64,000 nt of DNA, taken from NCBI GenBank assembly GCA_030280995.1, contig JASXTE010000039.1, forward strand, positions 1-64,000, read 5' to 3'. Every line of letters begins with the position of its first letter. The stretch's first letter is position 1. The stretch comes from Hemileia vastatrix. Taxonomy: Eukaryota > Basidiomycota > Pucciniomycetes > Pucciniales > Zaghouaniaceae. Below, one piece after another: positions 20,193-32,300 of the stretch. The position numbers were made by a program, and so were the translations under genes. The notes under the pieces were generated by a model that saw only the letters and a list, made by a program, of their open reading frames with translations, was not told where the DNA came from and made no database searches.

Positions 20193-20788
20193 TTAATTGT
20201 CAAGTCGTTTTGATTTACACAGGGCACGACTATAGTCGACTTGTCCATCTCCATCCAATGAAAACAAAACTCGGCAATACATTCTCGATGGATTCTGTGT
20301 GAGGAAAAAAGAAACAGGAAATTTTCTCCAATTGGTCAAGATAAATGTCGAATTGGTGGAAAAAAATTGACCGATTTGATCAATCTATTATAACTTACCA
20401 CTCTATCGTAGGAACAGTCTTTACAATCACCACATTTGCTGAGACAATGAGTCCCACGCAATTTCATCATTACTCGATATAATTTACGATGATTTTCCTC
20501 ATCGAAGCCACTTATTGCACTTGAAACTAGATGTACACGATAATGTTTGTTTTTACCAGATGACTTGTTTGCTATCATTTGAGCTGTTGTGATCACAGTG
20601 CGGAAAATGGAGTTATTGGGTGTGAGATTCGTCGAATTAGCAAGAGTCATGTCACCAAAGAACGGAGCATCAGCAACAGCCTGACTATCTGTTGAGAAGG
20701 AAGACTCAACTGGCAGAGCAAGTGAATACGACCGACAAAAGGAAGCAACGAGTAAGATTAGGATTGATATTCGAACCAAGGTCAGCAT
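20193..20788 (-). CDS. Secreted cystatin-like protein 3, with extra cysteines
   Basis: Exon 1 (20788-20399) carries a signal peptide (MLTLVRISILILLVASF) and a cystatin-type segment (FRTVITTAQMIANKSSGKN, YRVHLVSSAISGF, YRVMMKLRGTHC, then LSKCGDCKDC). A 104-bp phase-0 intron follows, at the same place as in the other two genes. Exon 2 (20294-20193) gives NPSRMYCRVLFSL and SRALCKSK before TAA. The total is 163 aa. Compared with its neighbours it has two additional cysteines between the first disulphide pair positions, forming a Cx3Cx2Cx2C cluster. No QxVxG loop is visible. The ATG at 20786-20788 is chosen because it opens directly on the hydrophobic signal sequence. Gene order and shared intron indicate tandem duplication followed by divergence. 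Confidence 0.68.
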
Positions 20789-22238
20789 ATTTCGCTTCAA
20801 CGATTCTATAATTCAAGTCAATCTTTGCCTCTCAGGTGTTTCTCTTTGAACGATTTGTTTTCACCGTGAGTAAACTCTTCTCCTCAACTCGTTTATCAGT
20901 CTAATTTATTTCCTGATGACTGTTGAGATGATGTTGAGATGTTGTGATGTTACAATGTTGGAATTTAAAGATGTTGAGATGTTGAGATGTTGGCGAGTTT
21001 AAGGGTTCGACGTTTCGAGGTGTTTGAGATGTTGTAAAACCTCCAGTTTAGAGGGGAAAAAAGAAATGAGCGCTTCACTTGACTCGGCAGGACTGTATTT
21101 AATGTATTTAATGCAGGCGCGATACAAGAGGGCGAATGGACGAATGAGGGCAGGTGAAAAGGACAACAAATGGAGAGAAAAACAAGCAAAGACAACCGAT
21201 GATTGGTCACGATGATCGACTCAACATGCCAAGGTGAAGATTGGTTCTTTCATCTTGATGTTTTTCCTCACTGCCACCTCAGAGCATTGTAAGTTACAAT
21301 TTACAAGTTGAAGTGCACACACTTGAGACAGATCACTTGATCGTCGAGTGAAATGAGAATTCAGTTAACAAACCAACTAACCAAGAAACTCTGACACAAA
21401 GTATGTTGATGTTACCCAATGAACACATTGTGAATACTCACTCCACGTATCTAATCCTGTTCACCTTTTGTGATGTGTCTTTTTCCGACACATCAACAGC
21501 TGACACTCGGACTTGAATCACAGCTAAGAAATCTCTGTGCACTTTGATTTTCCTTTTAACGTCACATGAGCATGTTTGAAGGAGCAAAAAGAAACAATCA
21601 TACAACCAAGAAATATTATCATCCTATCACACAACCCAAGAGGTAATTGTTAATCCTTTGCCCTTAACTGACAACACTCACATCATCAGGCTCAACCTGC
21701 ATGTTGTTTAACACAGGCAGAACATGCACACGAGCAGCACGGAAATATTCACATCCACTGTCATTAAGGATACTCTTCAATTCACCCTGGACTGTGAAGC
21801 ACACAATTCGTTCAGCTGACTGGGTCATCCATATACCGGACGTGATTCTCATTCACATCTGCCTGTCTAGACAAAGTAAACTAGACCTAGAACAATTGGA
21901 ATTATGTTGATTGTTTTTTTCCAGTCCAGTTTTCCAGTGTGTCACATTGCTCCGACCCCAATTGCGTATGATGGACTAAGAATAATTTCTACTGACACTT
22001 TCGAGTGACATCTCAGGTGATTGATTTAAGAGCAAGATTATCCATTTAAATTTCCATACTCTAATCAAATGATTCACACTGAAGACGGATGAAGGTGAGA
22101 TTGAAGAAATAATCTGCCATCAAGTGATGAGATGATGATGAGATCATGCATCGTCCAATGATTGGCATGACCAACAACAGGTACAGGGTAATCATTCATC
22201 AGAATGTTCTTGGCACAGAATTACAGACACAACAGAGA
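20789..22238. other. Intergenic stretch
   Basis: Includes the promoter side of cystatin-like gene 3 and a (gttgagat)n-type repeat at 20921-20994. No gene is supported. Confidence 0.45.
20921..20994 (+). repeat. Imperfect (gttgagat)n tandem repeat
   Basis: Several copies of gttgagat and gatgtt units about 130 bp upstream of the cystatin-like gene 3 start. It may lie in that gene's promoter. Confidence 0.7.
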
Positions 22239-22556
22239 CTAAGAGTGATCCCAGTGGAACGAGACAAGTCTAATTGCAGTGAATGGTAAATGTTGCAGGG
22301 ACGTCAACATTTTTGTGACTTGGTGTTTAATGCCAACTGAAAATAGTAAATTCGAACATGTCATGTGACACTCGACACCAATTAGTTTACAAGTTCGTGA
22401 AAGCTCAGATAGATAAAATGATGGAAAGCACTTAATGGCAAATGGATCACTACTTGTTGAATCCTTTTGATTATTTATTGCCGTTTCTTCGATAGTGAGA
22501 TAACTCGAGTCAACTAGATCGCTCTTGTCAAGGTATCGATTGGCAAATTGGGCCAT
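22239..22556 (-). CDS. Hypothetical 105-residue protein
   Basis: An ATG-initiated frame (MAQFANRYLDKSDLVDSSYL) with mixed composition and four cysteines in its middle part (KC, TC, EC, TC). A splice-acceptor-like sequence (TTTCCAG) lies just before the ATG, so it could be a real coding exon with an upstream leader. No signal peptide, domain or family is recognised, and chance cannot be excluded at this length. Confidence 0.25.
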   Translation of the reverse strand: MAQFANRYLDKSDLVDSSYLTIEETAINNQKDSTSSDPFAIKCFPSFYLSELSRTCKLIGVECHMTCSNLLFSVGIKHQVTKMLTSLQHLPFTAIRLVSFHWDHS

Positions 22557-24128
22557 TTTATCGATATTATGACTGGAAATAAATCTCTACTATTCATACT
22601 GAAACATGAGTGACTTGCTTGCTGAGGAAAGTGCTTGTTTGCCCGATGTTTGGCACAAAGGTTAGGACAAAAGAAAGGTTAAACTTGAGCATGATGATGC
22701 TTGCCTGGCACAAGTATCCACGAGTACCATCCATGAGGGTATAGCAAATGTACCAATCGGTCTAATCATAAAATTGATCCTATTGGTGACTTGGATAGCG
22801 ATATCTCAGCCATATCTTAACTTGAGTCGATATAAACAATGAAATATCGCTAATAATAGAGCCTGACATCTTATACCCACCGAGAGACTGTCGTTAAGTT
22901 CACTTCATGGACACATCTTCTCTCTTTTTCTCTTTTTCTATTCATCTATTCATATCTGCGTCTCTTCATGCTTCTTGCCTTTTCGCCTTCTTAGCACAAT
23001 GAAGTCTTCTTGTCTGCTGAGGGCATCGAAATTCCTGTTTTGGAAAAGCAATTGTTCAATTTGTTTCTCTCAACTTGCTCGCCTTATCTTTTCTTTTGTC
23101 CGGTGAAAATACAATTCACAAGTTCAGCTGAATCGGCAACACCAAAGTAGCACACAGACCCGGATGAACTTGCACACTGGCCTCTGATAAGCTTAAGTTC
23201 AATAAAAAGTCTACACCTTGTGAAAAGAGTTCTCCTCAGTTTGCGTCCTTTCACCCATTGCAAGGCGGCTAATTCGCTTAATGAACTGCTCTGAGACTTG
23301 TCGCTTCCAGGCAAATACAAATATAGTTGGCTGTGCAAAAAAAAAGTACAGAATGTTCTGACAAAAGGACAGCATCGCTGCCATGCAATTCACCGAGTGT
23401 GGAGACATCGAACACAATTAGCTGATCAAGTCAGGCGAGATGATTTCAGTAGATCGTATTTATGTAATGATGACACCTTAATTAATGATATCGTTAATTT
23501 CCGCAAATACTAGAGAGACTTCCTTTATGGATGGTTTGTCATGTTAATTATACATTTTAAGAGCACTATTTTACCAAGATCATGTCACAAAGATTCGGAA
23601 GGAAGACCTGATTATCTATTCAATCGGTAACTTATTTCAGTCATATCACATAATTGGTGGTTGATCGGTCAACTAATTCAATTGAATTCACTTAATTTAA
23701 CAAAATAGCCTACTTTACCAAGTATTGACAATTATTTACAGCAGATTAGTATACTTGTTTGAGTTTGTTTATCTACATTTTCAACCTAACAAATCGCGCA
23801 GCATAAGCTAAGTTAAGAAAGATCAGTTATTATTGATCAATTAAAAATCTTATTGTCATTGCTTCAAGTAGTAGTTAACTTTGGCACTTCATTTGCATCT
23901 GCTTCCAAGGCCATAATCACCTCATCATGTGCATTGAAGTTCATCTTCATCCAACCGATTCAGCAATTGAACGTGAACCTCTTACTTTTAGTACTTAAGT
24001 TCTATCATAGCAAAGTTATATCTATTTTAATATGAAACATTGAACATTTCATTGGTTCTACTGCAAATGATGCTCCTTTTCTCGAAAAATCATTGCTGAT
24101 GATGGAAATAATTGCAATCTTCATTTTT
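22557..24128. other. Intergenic stretch
   Basis: No supported gene. Minus-strand frames at 23084-23417 include a hydrophobic stretch (NILYFFFAQPTIFVFAW) but lack a start, family motif or partner exons. Confidence 0.4.
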
Positions 24129-24363
24129 CAGCTATGGAACAAATAGTAGGATTCATCTGAATCGCACAAAAGCAGGAGGTAAAAGTGAATGTATTTGTTT
24201 GCCCAACAGCAAACAAGATGTGACTTTGAATACATGGATTACTGATATTACATATGTACCGTTTCGACTACTTATGAACACAGCAACACCCGACTCTTTT
24301 GCCACCGCTAACTATCCTAACTATGCTGCCATTAGTTATCGTAAAAGCCTCGGTGACATTTGA
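24129..24363 (+). CDS. Exon-like hypothetical coding segment
   Basis: Preceded by a good acceptor (catttttcag at 24119-24128), this frame runs to a TGA at 24361-24363 with ordinary protein composition (YGTNSRIHLNRTKAGG, then KSECICLP). I cannot find its upstream exons and do not recognise the family. It may be the last exon of an unannotated gene or chance. Confidence 0.22.
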
Positions 24364-25449
24364 GATGAAGAAGTGTAACAAGTAGTAACAAGTAGTTCAT
24401 GGAGACATTTATTATCCTTGCTTACAATTACACAGGAGTATTTGTAGATGTGAATAATTTGGTTGGAAAGTGAAAAAATATGAACTTTACTTTGCTCGGT
24501 AAAGTCCAATTGTTCAATAACTCTCTAGTCAAGAGGAAAAAATAAAACAAATCACTGGTTATCGCGAGTCATCTTCAAGAGCGGAAACAAGTTGCTTGAG
24601 TTCTTCACATTATCATGGCATCAGTCACATGTGTTGCCGATAAACTAGTGAAAATATCAATTTAAACGATATTTCACCTGACATCACAGCAAATAGAAGA
24701 CGGAATTTATTCTTTCACCAGATTTGATGCGACCATTGATTGTATTTTGACTGCTTCACCGTCACCTTCATCTCAATGACGTTTATTTTCGTCATGAATG
24801 AATTCGTTGAAACATTCTACCACGTCATCAGCGCATCAAATGATCTTTTTGATTCTTGCATTTTGATTTTTATCCTTAAATCGTATCAATTTATTCTTAA
24901 AGGAAAATGATTTGCCTCTTATTTTCATATCAGTCTCAAGACTACCTCCTCAACAAATGATCAGATGAATATTCAAGAAACAATAAATCTTGATAGCGAT
25001 ATTAAGCCTTACTTTATGTTTTTACTTTATTTTACATTTTAAATTATTATTATTTTTAATAATTTGTGATCCAATTTGCTGACAAATGGCACTGATGATT
25101 GTGACTATGATGATTGTCATGACTGTTATGGAAGTAATGAGTGTTGTTTTTCATGACGAAACTCGGAACAATCAGTCGAACGATTTACATTTGCTCCTTT
25201 CAAAATGAAATCAACTTGTGATAAAATATTATACAGTGTATTCCAAAGTATTTGAAAGGATACGAATGAATTTTTTTTGTCCTTTGTTAGTCGCTTTACA
25301 TTTGACTGGCAGAATCTGTCGAGAGGGAGAATGAAAACGGATAAGGAAAAAAGTAAAAGAGGAAACAGAAACTTGTCAAAGGGCACAAAAGGGGAAAATC
25401 GATGAAATTCTTTTAAAAGAACAATTGAATTGTCTTTGTAATGGATTGT
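24364..25449. other. Intergenic stretch
   Basis: AT-rich, with no supported gene or RNA. Confidence 0.45.
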
Positions 25450-25987
25450 TGGAAATTAATTTATTAAAGATGGGTCCAACCAAAAGGAGCCACTACGTTC
25501 GCGGGTCGCAAAGGTCCAGGGAGCATTGAACAGTTCGCAACTGCAGATGAACAAGTCGGCGCGACTTGCTGCTCCTCATCTCATCCACTCACTCACAAAG
25601 CTCACAGCATCATCGTATAGAGAGGAGGACAGAATAGAACTGAGTCTCCATCGCACTCGCTCACAGAACGAAACGAGACTTCGCCAACCAAAATTGTAGT
25701 TGTGCCGGCAGTTTTTGCCACCTGAAATTTTCTCTACTTTTTGCCACTGCCACTTGTTCAAGTGTTTCCATCTTTTACAAGACTCTTCTTCTTCTTTACC
25801 TTGTCTGTATTTTCTCTCTTCACACAGTTCGTCGCGAATACACTCAACGATTCAACTTGTTTCATTCACATTCACTGTTACATTGTACTGTGTTGTCTGT
25901 GAGTGTCAGTGCAGTTGTTCATCTCGTACTTATTCACTTCTCTTCCTCTCGCTTCTCACTTTGAAGCGCTTAAATCCACTGATGCAG
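25450..25987 (+). promoter_or_regulatory. GC-richer promoter-like segment and possible 5' non-coding exon
   Basis: In otherwise AT-rich DNA this stretch contains several CG dinucleotides (acgttcgcgggtcgcaaagg, then gtcggcgcgac), mainly at 25490-25690. It ends in a consensus donor, GATGCAG|GTAAGA, at 25988. There is no convincing coding frame. A non-coding first exon followed by a long intron is a reasonable reading. The best candidate target is the plus-strand leucine-rich-repeat gene at 46.3 kb, the next supported gene on this strand. This link is inference. Confidence 0.35.
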
Positions 25988-26207
25988 GTAAGAAAACAAC
26001 TTCTTGTTTCTTCATCAAATCCTCCTCGTATACTACAGCTTTGACTTCTCTCACAAGTTTGTGTGTCTGTATTCAGTTTGCCATCTTGCATCTGGTGTCA
26101 TTCAGTTGACACTTGATTAACGACTCAATTCTCTCAGTGATTGCCAGACTTTATCCTTGTCGATGCCTTAAGATTGACCTCTGGTCTACTGGTCATTCTT
26201 TTCTCTG

Positions 26208-26330
26208 TTGTGTGTTCTTTGTTCTTTCTTCTCTTTATTTCTCTGTTTCTGTTTCTTTCTCTTTTTCCTTCTTTTCTCGTTTCTCTTTTCTCTTTTCTCT
26301 TTTCTCCTTTATCCTTACTCGCCTCTTTTG
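26208..26330 (+). repeat. Polypyrimidine tract
   Basis: More than 100 bases made almost only of C and T, with internal (tctcttttc) repetition. Such tracts can form triplex (H-DNA) structures. Confidence 0.75.
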
Positions 26331-28773
26331 TCCATTTTGTCCATTTTCTCTTCGGTCCCCTTCGACCTGTTCATCGACCATTCTTTCCTTCATTACAATC
26401 TTTTCTCTGTACCAAAGGGAATCTTTCGCTACACTGACCAATGTCCAGTCTATGATTTTGACTGGTCAGTGTGTTTTCCTCTCTTTGGGCCAGTCAAAGG
26501 GCCAACAACAACACAAGTGAACAGTGGACAGTGGACAGTGTGCTATGTTCTTTATATTCACTTGCCATCTAGTTCACCAGCCCATGAAATTGAATTCCAC
26601 CGCTGTTACTTTCTCTCTTTCTTCATCTTATTCTTTATTTTCACCATCTTTTGTACTTTTCTCTTCACGTGCAAGTTGCGCCGTAAATTTTAACACAGAC
26701 AGAAGTGAGCCCAATTTTGAGTTGAGAGAAAAAATTCTCCTTCCATGACTTTGTCTATTTGTAAATGTGACACCAGCTGACTCGTCAAGTTAAATTTATT
26801 CATTTTAAAAAAATCTTGTGCTCTTCGAGTCACTTTGACCAGTGGATGTCTTTGTCAAATTAGGAAACAGTCCAGTGAGGATAAATTCCCGTGCCGAGTA
26901 AGTGACTGCTTCCTTTTCCCCGAGGAAGTCGTTTTCACTGCCTCACCCTGTGACTTTCGTTTAGCTTTTCTTTCTCTTTTTACTGTGAAATTCTTTTTTT
27001 TTCACTCAGTTCGCTTTCTTTGCTCTTGCACCTCATCTGGTCAGCCACGAGGTGAAATGCTCCAATGTTCAAAGTACTACTAGATGGTTTGACAGTGAAA
27101 TGGTGTGACCTCGTTACCTGACCATCCATCGAGGTTGTGTGACAATTCACCACCGACAATCGAATGTCTGGCCTGCCATTCATTGCTTTTCCATGTGAAT
27201 GGCCAAATAAAGAAGTAGACGAGTAAAGAAACAACGAAGAAGTAAGAAGAAATAAGGAAATAAAGAAGCACAAGTAGAGGAAAAATAAGTCACAAGCTGA
27301 AAGTCACACAAGTCATTCAGTATTTTGTGCATTTGTTCTCTTCTCGGTCTTCCAGTCGGATTGATCTTTCGCTCTGCAGCACCTTTCACATTCAGCAGTC
27401 AGCAGTGAGCTTTCAGCATTCAATTGTATTTACAGACTTTAAGTATGCTGCTTCAGTTGACTAATGCTAGCGGCCAGTGCATTTTTCCTTGTAGAACTTC
27501 TCGACAAACAAAGTATGGACTGGTACATGGCGTTTCTCTTCTTCATGTTCTTCTCTCTGTTATATTCTTCCCTCTTTTCTCTCTTTTCTCTCTCTTTTGC
27601 CTCTGCCTCTCCTTCATTCGACTGAGTGAATACAACAGTCATTGTCATGATTTCATTGTACAGTTCGGGGCATAAATGTAAGCAGGCAAATGCAATACAA
27701 TACACAAACTAACATCGACATGCACTGACATCAGCTTTAGAGACATTCCGAGACCACCAAGCAGACTGAATCTTCGACTTTTCGACTCTTCGACTTTCTT
27801 CCTCCACTTACACTGCACTGGACCTATGATAACAATGTTACACTGAATCTTTCATATTTGTATTCAGATTAACCGCAGTATTTATTTGAGCTGTGACTTC
27901 TAGCCCATTCCTGACAGAGACTTTTTCAATTTTCTTTACATCTTCTCAATTGTATATTCTTTCTTTTCATCCTGAATTTGTGTGAATTTGTGTGAATTTG
28001 TGTGACCATTGAAATGGCGGACAGAGTGACGCTGGTCACAATCTATCCCATGTTTATGATAAAATTCTTTCACTTGGTTTAACATTCAGTGTACTTATTC
28101 ATGTTGCCACTTCGGTACTTTTAACTCGGTGTCTGTCTGTGATGTATGTGTGTGATTTGCTACATTTACGAGGTAAAAAAGTTTGTCAATTGAATCGTAA
28201 AAAATATACACAACATTTGAAATCACGTAAGCGAATGAAAATATACAACTTTTCTCAAAGTAAGAAAAAGAATGAATTGAACCAACTGAACGAACAGAAT
28301 GAGAGTTAGAACTTTAAAAGGTGTCGAGTGCTCTTTCCTCTCAAACTTTTTGTCTGCGTGTTGTTTGCCCTTTGCGTCCTTCAGCGTTTTTCGTGCTTCT
28401 GTGAATCTTTGTCCCAAAAGAGAGGAAAAAGGGAAAAAGAGGAAAAAAGAGAAAAGAGACAAAAAGAATAAAGAAAAAAACTAGTTAAAGCATTGACATT
28501 GTATTTGCCGAAGAAGAACAGGATAAAGAAAAGTGAATGTGAGAGAGAGAAAAGTGCAACAATCGTATACACATACACTTACACACAGACACACAGACAG
28601 AGTGACTCACAAGTGAAAAAAAAGTAACCACTAGAGGAGATGGTCTAAGTATGAGTGTTGTAACTACACGAGGGGGCAAGAAAACGACCAAATACGGCTG
28701 AGACTTGAGGGCTGGAGAGAACTCGAGAGAGACTACAAAACTCACAGACAGATTCGAGCAGTCATGTTGACGC

Positions 28774-28807
28774 TGATGATGATGATTGTGATGATGAGGA
28801 CGAAAAC

Positions 28808-28838
<31 letters not shown>

Positions 28839-28847
28839 ATGATGATC
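28774..28847 (+). repeat. Interrupted (GAT)n microsatellite
   Basis: Imperfect GAT repeat with interruptions. On the minus strand it yields a poly-His reading frame that is not supported as a protein. Confidence 0.85.
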
Positions 28848-29288
28848 ACTGGTATATGCAAGGACACAAGAAAAAGTAGGATAAAGGACAAAGGAAACTG
28901 ATTTTGCCAAAAAGATTCCGTTGTTCAGTAGTTCAGTAGTTTACTTGAAGTCTTGCAGTCGTAGAGTAAGTTCTTACTCTAGTAACTCTATTGGCCTGTG
29001 CTGCTGATGTGCGGGTTGGATGTAACAAGCAAAATGAGAGTTCATTGCTCGGTCATCGAATGTGGCCTTGGTAGACATTGCAATTGAAGGGTAATAACTT
29101 ATTCTTCACTTGATCATGTGATGCTTTCATCTTTATATCGAATGTTCTATCCATAACAATGGAACAGGAAACAGGTTGCGCCCTTACACTACTTTTTCCG
29201 TGATCTCCTCATCTCGTTTCAGAAGCTCTTGTTGTCCTTGTCGTCAACTGGACCCATCGGACTTTTCCTACTGTTTCTTTTGCTCTTT

Positions 29289-29325
29289 CTACTCTTACTA
29301 CTCTTACTACTCTTACTACTCTTCA
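29289..29325 (+). repeat. 9-bp tandem repeat (tactcttac)
   Basis: About four copies of a 9-bp unit in non-coding DNA. Confidence 0.75.
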
Positions 29326-32300
29326 TACTGTTTCTACTCTTTCACTCTCAACATCCTCGTAGTGATCTGTTTGCATTGTGTCCAATAATGTCAAGTTTCT
29401 CCTTGTGGCCAGAGATCACTAGAGAGTAAGTGCAACATCAGGAAACAAGCGGACTTTGTGTTCACTTCCTTTCTGTTGTAGCGATTCATGAAGAAGTATT
29501 TCTGCTACACATTTTTCTCTTTCCTTTCATTGTTTCTTCCTGTTTATGAGGGCGAAATAGTTTTTTCTCATCATTTGACGGTCACCACTGACTGATTCGC
29601 CACACGATGGGACAGTAAAAAAAATAAAAAGAGAGAATCAAAGAAAGAAAGACAGAGAAAACATTTTGACACTTGAAGTGCTCAACATCCAACACTGACG
29701 AGTATACTGAGAGTTGAGTGTTGAACGTTGAGTGACAATGTTGACAATAACAGTGTTCAAATCCAACAGATGAAAATAAGTTGCTGTAGTATCTTCCAGC
29801 TGACATTGGTGGCAAAGTGTATTGGAAATGCAATTGAACACAAGTGAGAATAGCTGCAATGTTGGCAGTTGCACTGTCACTTGGCACTTTCATTCGCTTA
29901 TTTCCTTTTTTTTGGCGCACAGTGAGTCAACTTGCTCACAATTGAACCTTCAAAATTGGTCGCAGTTTCACAAATGAACCTCTTTGGACCAAGTCAATGC
30001 TATTGGTGTCAGCTATGTGATCTATGTGAGCAATGGTGGTACTTTTTGAGTCAGTCAGTCACATGAACTTTTGCAATGGCAGTCACTTACAGTGTCCACT
30101 GATTGCATAAAAGAACCTGATGTGCGTGTGATCGACTGCCATGAAAGAACTTTGTGAAATAAAAGAAGAAAAGAGAAAGAGAAAAAGAAGCAAAAGGAAA
30201 AGAAGAAGAGAAGAAAAGGATCGCTCGCAGTGTTACACACGGCTACCAGCTTCGTATAGTCTGTTGTACTTGTAGTAGTCGTAGTTGTAGGAAAAGTAGA
30301 AGTACTAGTAGAAGTGGTAGTACTAGTCATTGTGCCATTGCTCAGCTGAACTGCAGTGGAGAAGAAGAAAAGAGAAAAATAGAGAGGAAAAAAAAAGAGA
30401 GAAAGGCTCAAAGTGTGACGTACACAGATGAGTGCGTCACAAGTGCCTCGATTTACTCTCATCGCCCAAGAAAAAGGAAAGAAAGAAGAAAGAAATCGTT
30501 CTTAGCCAGAGTAACCCTTGGCGATATGTTTTTACTTTATTCGATGCAAGTTGTTGCCCTTGCAGAACCTGCTCTGCTATTTGTTTCACTCTAAGGTCTG
30601 GCCACCGTGTGTACTATTGTCTGTACTTACACAAGAACACAAAAAGGCCGCCCCTTTAGTTAGAACTTTTATTCGGCCGATACAAGTAAGCAGTTAAGAC
30701 TCTGTGTCCAAGGGCCACATGGAACAAAGTGTATCGTTCTGCCCTGTCCTTTGGTCTTATATTTGCTGAGATCAGTGAGGTGTACTCTAGTACCACCTTC
30801 GATTAGTTCTCTTCATTTCAAGTGAACGAGGTGCACATTTTACCTTCGTTCAACTTGTGTTCAACAGCTCGACAAAAGGGTAAAAAGTTCTATCGGACGA
30901 AAATAATAAAGAAGAGAAAAAGGATAAAAGAAGAGAAAATAAGAGAAAAACCTTTCACCGAAAAAGGGTCGACTCAAGATTCGAGTGCATCTTTCTACCA
31001 CTTTCACTAGTTGTGCAGACTGTTTGGCCCTGGCTGAGAGACGCTCTTCCATGTAACAGGACACAGGACAAAGTACACCAAGAACCGGCGAGTTAATGAC
31101 CCAAAGACCAAATGGGTCGCGAGTTGAATCAACTCTCCAACTGAATCAACTGAACCACTTTTACTTTTCCTTTCTTTTGTGTGTGTCTCTTTACTCGATG
31201 TTCTTGTTCTTTGCTGCTGTAAACTGAATTGACCAGTCGCTTTGGTCTGTGTGTCTTTGTATCAAACGTGACTAATTCAAAGGCTGGAGCGCACTTTGCA
31301 GTTGAGTAATGGAAAGAAGAGAGAAAAGAGAAAAGAGAAAAAAAATAAAAGACAACGCCAACACAGCAGAGACAAATAGAAAAGAGAAAAGAGAAAAAGG
31401 ATAAAAAGGAGAAAAGGACAAAGAGACACACAAACACACAGACACACAGACATTGGTAGAGTTTGTCTCTCTTTTCAACTTTCCTTCGCTCCAATCTCCA
31501 GAGACAAGATGCGACTCTTTAAATGAATTGAATAAAGGATTGACGAGTAAAAGAGACAGTGTAACTTGGCCCAGCAAAATGTTGCTACATGTCCTACGTT
31601 GGATCTTTTCTTGACTCTCAGTTCGAGTGTTTGTATGTTTGTGTTTTTGTGTTTTTGTGTGTTTCTTTGTCGCCGATCCTATTCACTCGTTGACTCATCA
31701 AAAGAAAGAAGAAAAAAACGGCACCAAAAGTGTCTACCAAAGCAAAAGGCAAGTTGAACAAGTACACGAGAGGAAGAATAAAAGAAAAACAAGTGCATTT
31801 CTCCTGTGACTGTTGTATGTCTTTCCTTAATTAACTTGGCAAGATACATCAGTGGAAATGTCGTGTACTTGGCATATCTGTCCATGGACAGATGCTGATA
31901 CACAAATCCATAGTCAATTGACTCTTCGAGCCGCGGGTGACCAGAGTCAACATCTAAGATGCCCATTTTATTCTTCGGTCCAAGTAAAAATATCTATCCT
32001 TTCTTCTTACTTTTGCCTTACTTGTATCTTGTATCTTGTATCTTTTCTCGCTTCTTGCATCTTCTCTCTTTTTCTTCTTCTCTCTTCTTCTTCTCTCTTC
32101 TCTCCGCTGCAGTCTCAGCTGTGGCTATTTTTTCTTGCCACCAATGACAGATCAACTGTGATCGCTCATACTGACGAACAGACTTTCATGTTTTATGTCG
32201 AAAGACAAGGAAACAACAGAAGAGAGGACGAGTGAAGCAAGAACTTCTTTTCGACAAGTCACATTTCGACTGTTCGACTATTCGACTATTCGACTCTTCA

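Noticed and set aside
23084..23417. Hydrophobic stretch suggestive of a GPCR seventh helix and tail
   Set aside because: No NPxxY-type motif, no other helices nearby, and no ATG-led frame with matching exons.
26208..26693. 161-codon frame of Phe/Leu/Ser
   Set aside because: Produced by a polypyrimidine tract; composition, not a membrane protein.
28485..28910. Minus-strand 141-codon frame with a poly-His run
   Set aside because: The His run is a translated GAT microsatellite and the rest is low-complexity Ser/Phe/Cys sequence with no motif.
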